Assembly: GCF_900184225.1 (NCBI RefSeq)
Contig: NZ_FXWZ01000003.1
Coordinates: forward strand, 1,243,684 to 1,307,683
Source of the DNA: Brevibacterium ihuae
Lineage (GTDB): Bacteria; Actinomycetota; Actinomycetes; Actinomycetales; Brevibacteriaceae
DNA length: 64,000 nt
Reading direction: 5' to 3'
Each line of letters starts with the position of its first letter. Within the stretch, counting starts at the first letter, position 1. The notes beneath the pieces are model-generated. The model was not told the origin of the DNA, did no database searches, and worked only from the letters and a program-made list of their open reading frames with translations. Positions 1 through 8,492 of this stretch are shown piece by piece. The position numbers and the translations under genes were made by a program.

Positions 1-1
1 G

Positions 2-1825
2 GTGCGGGTCAGGCACCGGGACCGCGGGAAGGCGGCGGCCCGGCCGAGCACCCTCGACCCCGCATGGACCGCCTGCCTGCGCGTCGCCGAGGTCGCCTCC
101 GTCGTGTGGACGGTGGGCGCGATCGCCGTGCTCATCCTCGCGTTCGTCGACACCGCCGGAGCGCAGGCGCTCACCGGCGACTTCTCCGCCCAGCTCGGGG
201 CCTACGTCACCCAGGTCCCCTATGGCCAGCTGTGGACCCTCATCGTCGTCCTCGCCGCGATCGTGTCGACGTGCGTGTTCGCGGTCCGCAGCTTCACCGG
301 GATCGGCCTCGTCACGGTGCTCTCCTTCCTCCCGCTCATCCCGCAGGCGCTCATGGGCCACTCCGCCGGTGCCAGCGGCCATACCGCGGCGGTCAACAGC
401 ATCGGTCTCCATCTCATCGCCGTCGTCGTCTGGGTCGGCGGGCTCGTCGCGCTCGGGCTCCTCGCGCCGGTGCTCACCGCCCGGGCCGACCTCGGGGTGC
501 TCGTCGGTCGCTTCTCCGGACTCGCTCTCTTCGCCTGGGCGCTCATGGTCTTCACCGGCCTGTTCAACGCGAGCCTGCGGGTGAACTCCCTCGCCGACTG
601 GATGACGCCCTACGGCCTCCTCATCGTCGCGAAGCTCGGCATCACCGTCGTCCTCGGGTTCATCGGCTACTGGCACCGGCGCTTCGTCATCGACCGGCTC
701 ACCCCGAGCTCCGCCGAGGGGAACGGTGCCGAACGGGCAGCGGGAGCGGTCTTTGCCCGGCTCGAGTTCTGGCGCCTCATCGCCGTCGAGACGCTGCTGT
801 TCGGAGCGGTCATGGCGCTCGGCACCGTGCTCGCCCGCTCGCAGCCCCCGGTCCCGGACGAGCCGCCCTCCCGTCCCACCCCGGCCGAGGCGCTCACCTA
901 TGAGCCGCTGCCGCCGGAGCCCACCTGGGGCCGGTTCTTCACCGAGTGGCAGGTCGATCCGCTGTGGACGGTCGTCGCGCTCGGCCTCGCGGCGGCGTAC
1001 ATCGCCGGGTTCGTCCGCCTCCGCCGCCGCGGTGATTCCTGGCCGGTGGTCCGCCTCGTCATGTGGCTGATCGGCATGCTCCTGCTGTTCTACGTCACCT
1101 CGGGCGGCCCGGTGGTCTACGGCAAGGTGCTGTTCTCGGCCCACATGATCCAGCACATGCTCATCGTCATGATCGTGCCGCTGCCGATGGTGCTCGGCGC
1201 TCCGATCACCCTGCTCATGCGGGCGGTCCCGGCGCGCACCGACGGCTCCCGCGGTGCCCGCGACTGGATCCTCGGGGCGGTGCACCACCCGTACCTGCGG
1301 TTCTGGGCGCACCCGGTGGTGGCGGCGGTGAACTTCTCGGGCTCGCTCGTCGTCTTCTATCACACGGGCATCATGTGGTGGGCGCTCGATACGCACATCG
1401 GCCACGAGCTCATGATCCTCCACTTCGTCGCGGCGGGGTACATGTTCGCGCAGGCGATGATCGGCATCGATCCCGGCGTCGAGCGCTTCCGCTATCCCCT
1501 GCGGCTCCTCCTGCTCCTCATCACCATGGCCTTCCACGCGTTCTTCGGGATCTCGATCATGTCCTCGACGACCCTCATCGAGGGCGACTGGTTCGGGAAC
1601 ATGGGCCACGGCTGGATCCCCGCGCTCGACGACCAGGTGCGCGGCGGGGAGATCGCGTGGGGGATCGGCGAGCTGCCGACGCTCGCGCTCGCGATCATCG
1701 CGGCCGTCCAATGGTCCCGCTCCTCGGATCGCGAGGCCCGGCGCCGGGACCGCTCCGAGGACCGCACCGGCGACGCCGAGCTCAAGGCCTACAACGACAT
1801 GCTCGCGCGCCTCGACAAGCACTGA
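2..1825 (+). CDS. CopD/CtaG-type copper membrane protein, 5' end cut by window
   Basis: Polytopic membrane protein in two parts. The N-terminal ~290 residues resemble the CopD copper-resistance domain (about six membrane spans). The rest resembles CtaG/caa3 cytochrome oxidase assembly proteins, with a His/Met-rich segment (HMIQHM) and further membrane His residues. In these families the role is copper delivery across the membrane for cytochrome oxidase assembly; that is family knowledge and is not shown here. The frame is open to the first base and a GTG lies at base 2, but actinobacterial CopD-CtaG fusions are usually longer, so I think the true start lies upstream of the window. The C-terminus is a short charged tail. 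A copper-chaperone and peroxidase pair lies 35 kb away, too far to call linked. Confidence 0.85.
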   Translation: MRVRHRDRGKAAARPSTLDPAWTACLRVAEVASVVWTVGAIAVLILAFVDTAGAQALTGDFSAQLGAYVTQVPYGQLWTLIVVLAAIVSTCVFAVRSFTGIGLVTVLSFLPLIPQALMGHSAGASGHTAAVNSIGLHLIAVVVWVGGLVALGLLAPVLTARADLGVLVGRFSGLALFAWALMVFTGLFNASLRVNSLADWMTPYGLLIVAKLGITVVLGFIGYWHRRFVIDRLTPSSAEGNGAERAAGAVFARLEFWRLIAVETLLFGAVMALGTVLARSQPPVPDEPPSRPTPAEALTYEPLPPEPTWGRFFTEWQVDPLWTVVALGLAAAYIAGFVRLRRRGDSWPVVRLVMWLIGMLLLFYVTSGGPVVYGKVLFSAHMIQHMLIVMIVPLPMVLGAPITLLMRAVPARTDGSRGARDWILGAVHHPYLRFWAHPVVAAVNFSGSLVVFYHTGIMWWALDTHIGHELMILHFVAAGYMFAQAMIGIDPGVERFRYPLRLLLLLITMAFHAFFGISIMSSTTLIEGDWFGNMGHGWIPALDDQVRGGEIAWGIGELPTLALAIIAAVQWSRSSDREARRRDRSEDRTGDAELKAYNDMLARLDKH

Positions 1826-2383
1826 GCCGCGGCTGGGACAGCGGTCCGCTGAGCCGTGTCGGAGGAACGCGCGGGGTCCGCCGCCGGCTGCGCGATCCGC
1901 GCTCCCGGACCGCCCGCCCTGCGCTGCGGCCTCCCGAGCGGCACCGTCCGCCCCCGCCGCCTCCTCCTCCTGAGCGGCGCCGTCCGCCCTGCGCCGCCGC
2001 GTCCCGGGCAGCCCCGCACTCCCGGACCGTCCGTCGCCGCGTCCCGAGGAGCACCGCGCTCCCGGACCGCCCGCCGTCTCCTGAGCAGTACCCCCGGCCG
2101 GTCCTGAATGTGCTCCTGTGCACGCGAAGGCACAGACCGTCTGCGCATTTGCAGGCGACGAATTCATCACGACAGCCCCGTCGCGCTTGATCGATTCACA
2201 GGGAAGGTTCAGGATGGGCTATCGAATCGAACCACGAGGGAGTGGGTCGCCCGCAGCGCACGACATCGGAGTCGCCGCTCGCACCCGCTCCCGCACCCGC
2301 CGGCGGCCCCTCGTCCGGCGGAACGCACGCCCGGGACGTCCGGGCCGAGTGCCCGGTCAGCTGCCGGGCGGAGGAGCACGAAC
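1826..2383. other. 558-bp gene-free region with degenerate GC-rich repeats and the MHS-transporter promoter
   Basis: No convincing gene. The left two thirds is low-complexity GC-rich DNA with an exact 22-bp direct repeat (1897-1918 and 2054-2075) and a looser third copy near 2020. Two versions of a GAGCGGC-CCGTCCGCC block lie near 1939 and 1973. The right third is more balanced and holds the probable transporter promoter and operator (see 2130-2147). Long open frames here show shadow-type Arg/Pro/Ala-rich translations. Confidence 0.6.
2116..2154 (+). promoter_or_regulatory. Candidate LysR operator upstream of the transporter/dehydrogenase operon
   Basis: Contains the perfect inverted repeat CTGTGC-N8-GCACAG followed by CTGC-N6-GCAG. 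The core at 2130-2147 (GCACAG-ac-CGTCT-GCGCA) is shared with 5621-5640, just upstream of the LysR gene at 4653-5597. A motif present only at the regulator's own promoter and at this operon is the pattern expected of a shared operator. The assignment is inference. Confidence 0.4.
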
Positions 2384-3757
2384 ATGAGCACCCAGACATC
2401 CGAAGCGCTCAAGCCGGAGGAGCGCTCGCAGCTGCAGCGCGTCGTCGCGGCATCCATGGCCGGCACCATCGTCGAATGGTACGAGTTCTTCCTCTACGCG
2501 GCGGCGGCCACCCTCGTCTTCAACAAGATCCTCTTCCCGGAGTCGAACAACCCGTTCGACGCGATCATCGCGGCCTTCGTGACGTACGCGGTCGGCTTCA
2601 TCGCCCGTCCGCTCGGCGGAGTGGTGTTCGGGCACTTCGGTGACAAGCACGGGCGCAAGAAGCTCCTCCAGCTCTCGATCATCCTCGTCGGCGCCTCGAC
2701 CTTCCTCATGGGCTGCATCCCGACCTTCGAGGCGATCGGCTACGTCGCCCCGGTCATGCTCGTCCTGCTCCGCTTCGTCCAGGGCTTCGCGGTCGGCGGC
2801 GAGTGGGGCGGCGCCGTCCTCCTCGTGGCCGAGCACTCCCCGCGCGACGCGCGCGGATTCTGGGCCTCGTGGCCGCAGGCCGCGGTGCCGCTGGGCAACC
2901 TGCTCGCCACCGGTGTGCTGTTCGGACTCGTCGCGGTGCTGTCGGACGAGGCCTTCCTGTCCTGGGGCTGGCGCGTCGCCTTCTGGCTCTCGGCCGTCAT
3001 CGTGTTCGTCGGCTACTACATCCGCACCAAGGTCACCGACGCCCCGATCTTCGAGGAGGCGCAGGCCGAGGTGCACGAGGAGGACGCCGGCTACGGCGTC
3101 GCCGAGGTGTTCAAGCGCTACCCCCGCGGCGTGTTCACCGCGATGGGCCTCCGCTTCGTCGAGAACGTCCACTACTACCTCGTCGTGACCTTCACCATCA
3201 CCTACCTGTCCGTGCAGGTCGGCACCGACACCTCGCACATCCTCGGCCTGCTGCTCCTCGCGCACGTCGTGCACGCCGTCGCGATCCCCTTCGTCGGCAA
3301 GATCGCCGACATCGTCGGACGCAAGATCCCCTACGGCATCGGCATCGCGCTGACCGCCACCTGGGGCTTCTTCGCCTACCCGATGTTCGACAGCGGGGAG
3401 GACATGATGATCCTCGCCGCGGTGATCGTCGGTCTCCTGTTCCACGCGCTCATGTACGCCGGCCAGCCGGCGATCATGGCGGAGATGTTCCCCACCCGCA
3501 TGCGGTACTCCGGCGTCTCGCTCGGGTACCAGGTGACCGCGATCGTCGCCGGCTCCATGGCGCCGATCATCGCGACCACGCTGCTACGGAACTTCGAGTC
3601 CTCGATCCCGATCTCGATCTACCTCGCGATCGCCGCGCTCATCAGCTTCATCGCGCTGCTGTTCACCCGTGAGACCCGCGGCCTCGATCTCAACGAGATC
3701 GATCGCCTCGACAACGAGCGCCGCGCCGGCGAGCGCGCGGCCCGGAGCGCGGGATGA
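2384..3757 (+). CDS. MHS-family MFS metabolite:H+ symporter
   Basis: 457-residue major facilitator protein with about 12 membrane segments. It carries the MFS motif A loop between helices 2 and 3 (GHFGDKHGRKK). The N-terminal GTIVEWYEFFLY signature is typical of the metabolite:H+ symporter (MHS) group, which includes ShiA, ProP and KgtP. I chose the ATG at 2384 because GGAGG sits about 9 bases upstream; the frame is open further upstream but looks non-coding there. The stop overlaps the next gene's start by four bases (ATGA), so the two are translationally coupled. The partner resembles 3-hydroxybutyrate dehydrogenase, so the likely substrate is 3-hydroxybutyrate or a similar short hydroxy acid. 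This is inferred from context only. Confidence 0.85.
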   Translation: MSTQTSEALKPEERSQLQRVVAASMAGTIVEWYEFFLYAAAATLVFNKILFPESNNPFDAIIAAFVTYAVGFIARPLGGVVFGHFGDKHGRKKLLQLSIILVGASTFLMGCIPTFEAIGYVAPVMLVLLRFVQGFAVGGEWGGAVLLVAEHSPRDARGFWASWPQAAVPLGNLLATGVLFGLVAVLSDEAFLSWGWRVAFWLSAVIVFVGYYIRTKVTDAPIFEEAQAEVHEEDAGYGVAEVFKRYPRGVFTAMGLRFVENVHYYLVVTFTITYLSVQVGTDTSHILGLLLLAHVVHAVAIPFVGKIADIVGRKIPYGIGIALTATWGFFAYPMFDSGEDMMILAAVIVGLLFHALMYAGQPAIMAEMFPTRMRYSGVSLGYQVTAIVAGSMAPIIATTLLRNFESSIPISIYLAIAALISFIALLFTRETRGLDLNEIDRLDNERRAGERAARSAG

Positions 3758-4518
3758 CCGCGCGCCCGGAGCCCGCAGGGATCGCCGGGAAGCGCGCCCT
3801 CGTCACCGGCGGCGCCTCCGGGCTCGGGAACGCGATCGCCTCGCGGCTCGCCGAGCTCGGGGCGCGGGTGACCGTCGCCGACGTCGACGAGGACGCCGCC
3901 CACGAGCTCGCGACGATGATCGGCGGCGAGGCCTGGGTTGTCGACCTCTCCGACACCGCGGCGCTCGACGACATGCGACTCGACGCCGACATCCTCGTCA
4001 ACAACGCCGGCATCCAGCGGATCCACGCCATCGAGGAGTTCCCGCTCGACGAGTGGCAGCTCATCAACCGGCTCATGCTCGAGGCGCCCTTCCTCCTCAC
4101 CAAGGCGGTGCTGCCGGGCATGTACGAGCGCGGCTGGGGTCGGATCATCAACGTCAGCTCCGTCCACGGGGTACGGGCCTCGCCGTTCAAGAGCGCCTAT
4201 GTCGCCGCGAAGCACGGCCTCATGGGGCTGACGAAGGTCACCGCGCTCGAGGGCGGTCCCCACGGCGTGACGTGCAACGCGATCAACCCCGGGTACGTCA
4301 TGACGCCGATCGTCGAGCGGCAGGTCGCCGATCAGGCCCGCACCCGCGGGATCGGCGAGGACCAGGTCATGGAGGACGTGTTCCTCGCCCACTCGGCGGT
4401 GCCCCGCCTCGCCGAGCCCGAGGAGATCGCCGAGCTCGCGGCGTTCCTCGCCTCGGACGCCGCCGCGGTGATCACCGGGTCCGCGCACCTCGTCGACGGC
4501 GGCTGGTCGGCGGCCTGA
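3754..4518 (+). CDS. Short-chain dehydrogenase, probable 3-hydroxybutyrate dehydrogenase
   Basis: 254-residue classical SDR enzyme. The Rossmann glycine motif TGGASGLG is at 18-25, NNAG at 83-86, and the catalytic Ser/Tyr/Lys at about S136, Y149 and K153 (YVAAK). The length, the NNAGIQ segment and the C-terminal loop after NPGYVMTPI match D-3-hydroxybutyrate dehydrogenases (BdhA/HbdH), which oxidise 3-hydroxybutyrate to acetoacetate with NAD. It overlaps the upstream transporter by four bases, which suggests an uptake-plus-oxidation operon. A convergent LysR-type gene follows. SDR substrate assignment is unreliable from sequence alone: the fold is near certain, the substrate moderately likely. 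Confidence 0.8.
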   Translation: MTARPEPAGIAGKRALVTGGASGLGNAIASRLAELGARVTVADVDEDAAHELATMIGGEAWVVDLSDTAALDDMRLDADILVNNAGIQRIHAIEEFPLDEWQLINRLMLEAPFLLTKAVLPGMYERGWGRIINVSSVHGVRASPFKSAYVAAKHGLMGLTKVTALEGGPHGVTCNAINPGYVMTPIVERQVADQARTRGIGEDQVMEDVFLAHSAVPRLAEPEEIAELAAFLASDAAAVITGSAHLVDGGWSAA

Positions 4519-4639
4519 ACGCCGACCCGTCCGGGCCCGCCCGGGATCCCGTCAGGGCCTGAACGACACCGTGTCGGGGAGAGCGCGCGGGTGCGATCCG
4601 GCCGATACCCGACGGCACGGGGCAGTGCCCCCGGTGCCG

Positions 4640-4663
4640 CCGGATCCCCGGCTCAGGATCCGG
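4640..4663. terminator. Hairpin between convergent dehydrogenase and LysR genes
   Basis: Perfect 8-bp stem (CCGGATCC / GGATCCGG) with an 8-base loop. It lies between two convergent genes and overlaps the last codons of the LysR gene. There is no U-run on either side, as is usual in high-GC actinobacteria. Bidirectional termination is inferred. Confidence 0.4.
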
Positions 4664-5597
4664 AGCCCGGGAGCACCTCGGGCATCGCCGGCGGCCGCCC
4701 GGCGAACTCGCGGATGATGTCGAGGGCCGCCTCGACCCCGCGGTTGCGGAGCGCCTCGCGGCGCACGCTCGCCCAGTAGGTGATCCGCAGATCGCAGTCG
4801 GGGACCACGCGCATGAGCGCGGGACTCGCCCGGCCCAGATAGCTCGGCAGCAGCCCGATGCCGGCCCCGTGCTCGGCCGCGCGGACGTGGACGAGCATCG
4901 AGTTCGACCGCAGGAATCCGTCCGGCTCCGGCAGGCGGCCGCCGGCGGAGTCGAGCACGTCGACGCCGAGCGTGTGCTCGATGTAGTAGACGATCCGGTG
5001 GTCGCTGAGCTCGGCGAGCGTCTGCGGGGTGCCGTGCGCGGCGAGGTACCCCGGGGTCGCGAACAGACCGAGGCTGTAGGTGTTGAGCCGGTAGCTCAGC
5101 GACCGGGACACCTGCGGACGCCCGACGACGATTTCGATGTCGACGCCGGACCGGTACTGGCGGGCGCGCTGCGTCGCGGTGATGAGCTCGACCTGGAGCC
5201 GCGGATGCCGGGCCTGGAGCTCGGTGAGCGCCGGGGTCGCCCAGGTCAGGCTGAACCCCTCGGGAGCGGCCACCCGGACCGTCCCGGTGAGCTGCGCCTC
5301 TCCGGTCACCGTGTGCCGGGCGCGCTCGAGCGCCGCCTCGATGTCCTCGGCGACCGCGAGCAGCTCCCGTCCGCGGGAGGTGAGCTCCCAGCCCTCCGGG
5401 GCGCTGACGAGCACCCGGTCCCCGACGGCGCGCTCGAGAGCGGCGATCCGGCGCGAGACCGTCGTGTGGTTAATGCCGAGGCTGTGGGCGGCCGCGGTGT
5501 ACTTGCCGAGCCGGGCGACCGCGAGCAGGGTGAGCAGATCGTCCGGGGCGACGGGCGGGGCGCCGAGGCCGGTCGGGTGTGCGTCCGAGTTGGGCAT
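4653..5597 (-). CDS. LysR-family transcriptional regulator
   Basis: 314 residues. The N-terminal winged helix-turn-helix (roughly 20-80, with GKYTAAAHSLGINHTTVSRRIAALE) is followed by a LysR substrate-binding domain. I chose the ATG at 5597 because GGAG precedes it by five bases; an in-frame ATG at 5624 would add nine residues without a better ribosome site. It converges on the transporter/dehydrogenase operon and shares a candidate operator with it (2130-2147 and 5621-5640). I infer that it controls that operon and itself. It could also act on the divergent 3-hydroxyisobutyrate dehydrogenase gene at 5759, because the second site lies between the two starts. Confidence 0.88.
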   Translation of the reverse strand: MPNSDAHPTGLGAPPVAPDDLLTLLAVARLGKYTAAAHSLGINHTTVSRRIAALERAVGDRVLVSAPEGWELTSRGRELLAVAEDIEAALERARHTVTGEAQLTGTVRVAAPEGFSLTWATPALTELQARHPRLQVELITATQRARQYRSGVDIEIVVGRPQVSRSLSYRLNTYSLGLFATPGYLAAHGTPQTLAELSDHRIVYYIEHTLGVDVLDSAGGRLPEPDGFLRSNSMLVHVRAAEHGAGIGLLPSYLGRASPALMRVVPDCDLRITYWASVRREALRNRGVEAALDIIREFAGRPPAMPEVLPGSGS

Positions 5598-5610
5598 CGC
5601 TCCATCGTAT

Positions 5611-5640
5611 CTGCAGGAGTGCACAGCGTCTTTGCGCAGA
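5611..5640 (-). promoter_or_regulatory. Candidate autoregulatory LysR site between divergent genes
   Basis: The core 5621-5640 (GCACAG-CGTCT-tt-GCGCAGA) matches the motif at 2130-2147 upstream of the transporter operon, and a CTGCAG lies next to it at 5611-5616. Placement 14-43 bases upstream of the LysR start suggests autoregulation. No experiment supports this; it rests on the shared motif. Confidence 0.4.
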
Positions 5641-5758
5641 TCCCGCCGCTCGCCCCGTGTGCGCGCGGAGCGGTGCGTCGTAGGCTGGACGGGAAACAGG
5701 AGACCGTGCCGGCCGGGCGACGACGCCGGGCGCCGGCACCCGTGTGCGAGGAGGCATC

Positions 5759-6667
5759 ATGGCAACCATCGGATGGATCGGCTTGGGGAACATGGGCAGG
5801 CCGATGACGAAGAATCTCGTCGCGGCCGGCCACACGGTGCGCGGCTACGACCTCGACGAGCGCGCTGTCGCCGCCGCTGCGGACAACGGCGTCGAGGCCG
5901 TCGGCTCGATCGCCCAGGCCGTCGAGGGCGCCGAGGTCGTCTTCACCATGCTGCCCAAGGGCGAGCACGCTCGCAGCGTCTACCTCGATGAGGGCGGAGT
6001 GCTCGAGTTCGCGGCACCCGGGACCCTCCTCGTCGACTCCTCGACGATCGACGTCGACTCCGCGAACGCGCTCCACGACGCGGCGGAGAAGGCGGGCTTC
6101 GCCTTCGTCGACGCCCCCGTGTCGGGCGGCATCTCGGGTGCCGCCGCGGGCACGCTGACCTTCATGCTCGGCGGCGCGGACGCCGACGTGGAGCGCGCCC
6201 GGGGGTACGTCGAGCCGATGGCGGGGAACATCTTCCACGCCGGCGGCAACGGTGCCGGCCAGGCGGCGAAGATCGTCAACAACATGATGCTCGCGATCAG
6301 CCTGCAGGGTGCCGCCGAAGGTGCGGTGCTCGCCCGCAAGCTCGGCCTCGATGCCCAGACGTTCTGGGACATCGCGCACGTCTCGTCCGGCGACTCGTGG
6401 GCGATGCGCACGTGGTACCCGGTCCCCGGCATCGTCGAGTCCGCGGCGTCGAACCAGGGCTTCGACGCGACCTTCGCGACGGCTCTCGCCCACAAGGACG
6501 TCGGCCTCGCGCTGGCGGGAGCGGAGTCGGTCGGCGTGACGCTGCCGGCCGCGCAGGTCGCGTTCGACAACCTCCAGCAGCTCATGGACGAGGGCTACGC
6601 GGGCAAGGACTGCTCGCTCATCATCCGCAACATCGATCCCGAGGCGCCGGGCGTCCCGCAGGACTGA
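5759..6667 (+). CDS. mmsB: 3-hydroxyisobutyrate dehydrogenase
   Basis: 302-residue beta-hydroxyacid dehydrogenase. GLGNMG at 8-13 is the NAD(P) Rossmann motif, DAPVSGGISGAAAGTL at about 118-133 is the substrate-binding signature, and the catalytic Lys is K171 within AGQAAKIVNN. The family oxidises 3-hydroxyisobutyrate to methylmalonate semialdehyde in valine degradation. Close relatives act on tartronate semialdehyde or glyoxylate, so the substrate is probable and not certain. Start chosen at 5759, preceded by GAGGAGG. It is divergent from the LysR gene across a 161-bp gap. No other valine-catabolic gene is adjacent, so it appears to be a single-gene unit, followed by a hairpin. Confidence 0.85.
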   Translation: MATIGWIGLGNMGRPMTKNLVAAGHTVRGYDLDERAVAAAADNGVEAVGSIAQAVEGAEVVFTMLPKGEHARSVYLDEGGVLEFAAPGTLLVDSSTIDVDSANALHDAAEKAGFAFVDAPVSGGISGAAAGTLTFMLGGADADVERARGYVEPMAGNIFHAGGNGAGQAAKIVNNMMLAISLQGAAEGAVLARKLGLDAQTFWDIAHVSSGDSWAMRTWYPVPGIVESAASNQGFDATFATALAHKDVGLALAGAESVGVTLPAAQVAFDNLQQLMDEGYAGKDCSLIIRNIDPEAPGVPQD

Positions 6668-6696
6668 GACCGGCCGGGTCCCTCCGGGGAGGGCGG

Positions 6697-6724
6697 CGGG
6701 TGCCGGCGGACGACGCGGCACCCG
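6697..6724 (+). terminator. Hairpin downstream of mmsB
   Basis: 8-bp stem CGGGTGCC / GGCACCCG with a 12-base loop, 30 bases past the mmsB stop. An outer imperfect pairing (6669-6678 with 6729-6739) extends it. The next gene is convergent, so it may serve both directions. Confidence 0.45.
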
Positions 6725-6841
6725 TCAGCCCGGTCCGGTGACTCGGACCTGGCGGGTGGCCCACGACGCCGTCGGCGTGCTCACTCCGTCGGCGAAGTCC
6801 TCACGCCCCCGGGTGGGGTGCTCACGGCGTCGGCAGGGCGA

Positions 6842-7648
6842 TCACGGCGCCGGTCGGGCGCCGAACACGCTCGAGCCGATCCGCACCATCGTCGCGCCCT
6901 CTTCGATCGCGAGCTCGAAATCTCCGCTCATCCCCATCGAGAGCTCCGTCATCGTCTCGTCGATGAGGCCCTGGTCGAGGAGGGAGGCGCGGACGTCGGT
7001 GAGCGCGCGGTAGCTCGGTCGGATCTCCGCAGGGGTGGTGCCGGGCAGGCCGATCGTCATGAGTCCGCGCATCCGCATCCGGTCGAGTCCCTGGAGCGCG
7101 CCCACGAGCTCGCCCGCGGCCTCCGGGGCGACACCGGACTTCGATTCCTCCCGGGACGTGTTGACCTGGACGAAGAACTCGATCCGGCCGTCGACCGCCT
7201 CGAGCCGGCGCTGGATCCGCTCCGCGAGGGCGAGTGAGTCGATCGACTGGATGCAGGCGGCCGTCCGCAGCGCGTGGTTGACCTTGTTCTTCTGGAGCGG
7301 ACCGATGAGGTGCGCCTCGTGCGGGATGTCGGCGAGCGCCTCGGCCTTGCCGGTGAGCTCCTGCACCCGGTTCTCGCCGATGAGAGTGAAGCCGTGCTCG
7401 AGCGCGACCCGGATCCGCTCCGCGGGCTGGGTCTTCGTCGCGAGCATGATGCGGACGCTGTCCGCCGGTCGTCCCGCGCGCTCGGCCGCAGCGGCGGCGC
7501 GGCCGGCGACCTCGTCGAGGCGGGCTTGGATCGCTGCGGCCTCCTCCGGGGCGAGAGCGGACGGAGCGGCGCCGCCGTCCGGCGGAGCCGGTGCGGTGCC
7601 GGTGCCGGGGACGACGGGTTCGACGGACGGATCGTGGGTATCGGACAT
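6842..7648 (-). CDS. YggS/PROSC-family PLP-binding protein
   Basis: 268 residues, matching the PLPBP family (alanine racemase N-terminal fold) that buffers pyridoxal phosphate and influences amino-acid pools; the family has no firmly established enzyme activity. The PLP lysine is K72 in LATKTQ. Conserved segments GENRVQE, HLIGPLQKNK and SMGMSGDFELAIEEGATMVR are all present. The first ~30 residues are a Pro/Gly/Ala-rich extension not typical of the family. In many actinobacteria this gene sits in the ftsZ-sepF cluster; here it does not, and may be an extra copy. It is convergent with mmsB. Confidence 0.88.
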   Translation of the reverse strand: MSDTHDPSVEPVVPGTGTAPAPPDGGAAPSALAPEEAAAIQARLDEVAGRAAAAAERAGRPADSVRIMLATKTQPAERIRVALEHGFTLIGENRVQELTGKAEALADIPHEAHLIGPLQKNKVNHALRTAACIQSIDSLALAERIQRRLEAVDGRIEFFVQVNTSREESKSGVAPEAAGELVGALQGLDRMRMRGLMTIGLPGTTPAEIRPSYRALTDVRASLLDQGLIDETMTELSMGMSGDFELAIEEGATMVRIGSSVFGARPAP

Positions 7649-7847
7649 GCCCCCATGGTCTCACCTGCCGCCCGGTCCGGCCACGGAGGCGCCGGGGAGC
7701 GGACTGCATCGCGGATGCGAGGCCGGGTGACAGCCCGCTGGCGCGGGAGCGGACGGGACCCTGGAGGTGGTCCGCGGCAGAGCGGTCGGGAGCGGCGGCC
7801 GGCCTGTTCTCGGGGAACTCCCGGCCGAGCGGGTCTACGCTGTGTCC

Positions 7848-8492
7848 ATGGAACTGCTCTCGGGACTGGGACTCGCGACCTCGTCGGGTCTCAATGCGTA
7901 CATCCCGCTCCTCGTGCTCGGGCTGCTCGACCGCTTCACCCCCGTCGTCGACCTCGGCCCGGGGTTCGACTGGCTGTCCAACGGCTGGATCCTCGGCATC
8001 CTCGCGGTGCTCCTCGTCATCGAGCTGCTCGCCGACAAGTTCCCCGCCGTCGACTCGATCAACGACGCGATCCAGACGGTGGTGCGGCCCACCTCGGGCG
8101 GCATCGTGTTCGGCTCCGCCGCCACGTCCGAGATCGCCGGGCTGGGCGCGGGCACCCTCACCGTCACCGACCCCGAGGCGGTCGCGGGCTGGCAGACATG
8201 GGTGCCGGTCATCACCGGCATCGTCGTCGCACTCGTCGTCCATCTGACGAAGTCGCTCACCCGCCCGGTGGCGAACACCGCGACCGCCGGAACCGCGGCC
8301 CCCGTGCTGTCGACCGGCGAGGACATCGTGGCCGCCGGTCTGTCGCTCCTCGCGATCTTCATCCCGATCCTCGTCGTCCTCGCGGTCATCGCGCTCGTCA
8401 TCGGCTTCTTCGTCCTGCGACGCCGCTTCCGCCGGGGTCGTGAGCGCAGGCTCCGCAGCGGTCCCGGCGGCACGGCCGCACCGGAGATCTGA
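7848..8492 (+). CDS. DUF4126 family membrane protein
   Basis: 214-residue integral membrane protein with about five hydrophobic segments. It begins with the DUF4126 pattern of a short helix and a Gly/Ser/Asn turn (GLATSSGLNAYIPLLVLGL), followed by DxxPxVDSINDA. The C-terminus is a basic tail (RRRFRRGRERR), probably cytoplasmic by the positive-inside rule. Function unknown in the family. Start set at the ATG at 7848, where the hydrophobic segment begins; the upstream in-frame extension looks non-coding. The next gene on the same strand is 394 bp away, so it is probably a single-gene unit. Confidence 0.75.
   Translation: MELLSGLGLATSSGLNAYIPLLVLGLLDRFTPVVDLGPGFDWLSNGWILGILAVLLVIELLADKFPAVDSINDAIQTVVRPTSGGIVFGSAATSEIAGLGAGTLTVTDPEAVAGWQTWVPVITGIVVALVVHLTKSLTRPVANTATAGTAAPVLSTGEDIVAAGLSLLAIFIPILVVLAVIALVIGFFVLRRRFRRGRERRLRSGPGGTAAPEI

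Noticed and set aside
2357..3445. 362-codon open frame antisense to the MHS transporter
   Set aside because: Same shadow signature: charged, low-complexity translation opposite a clear membrane transporter.
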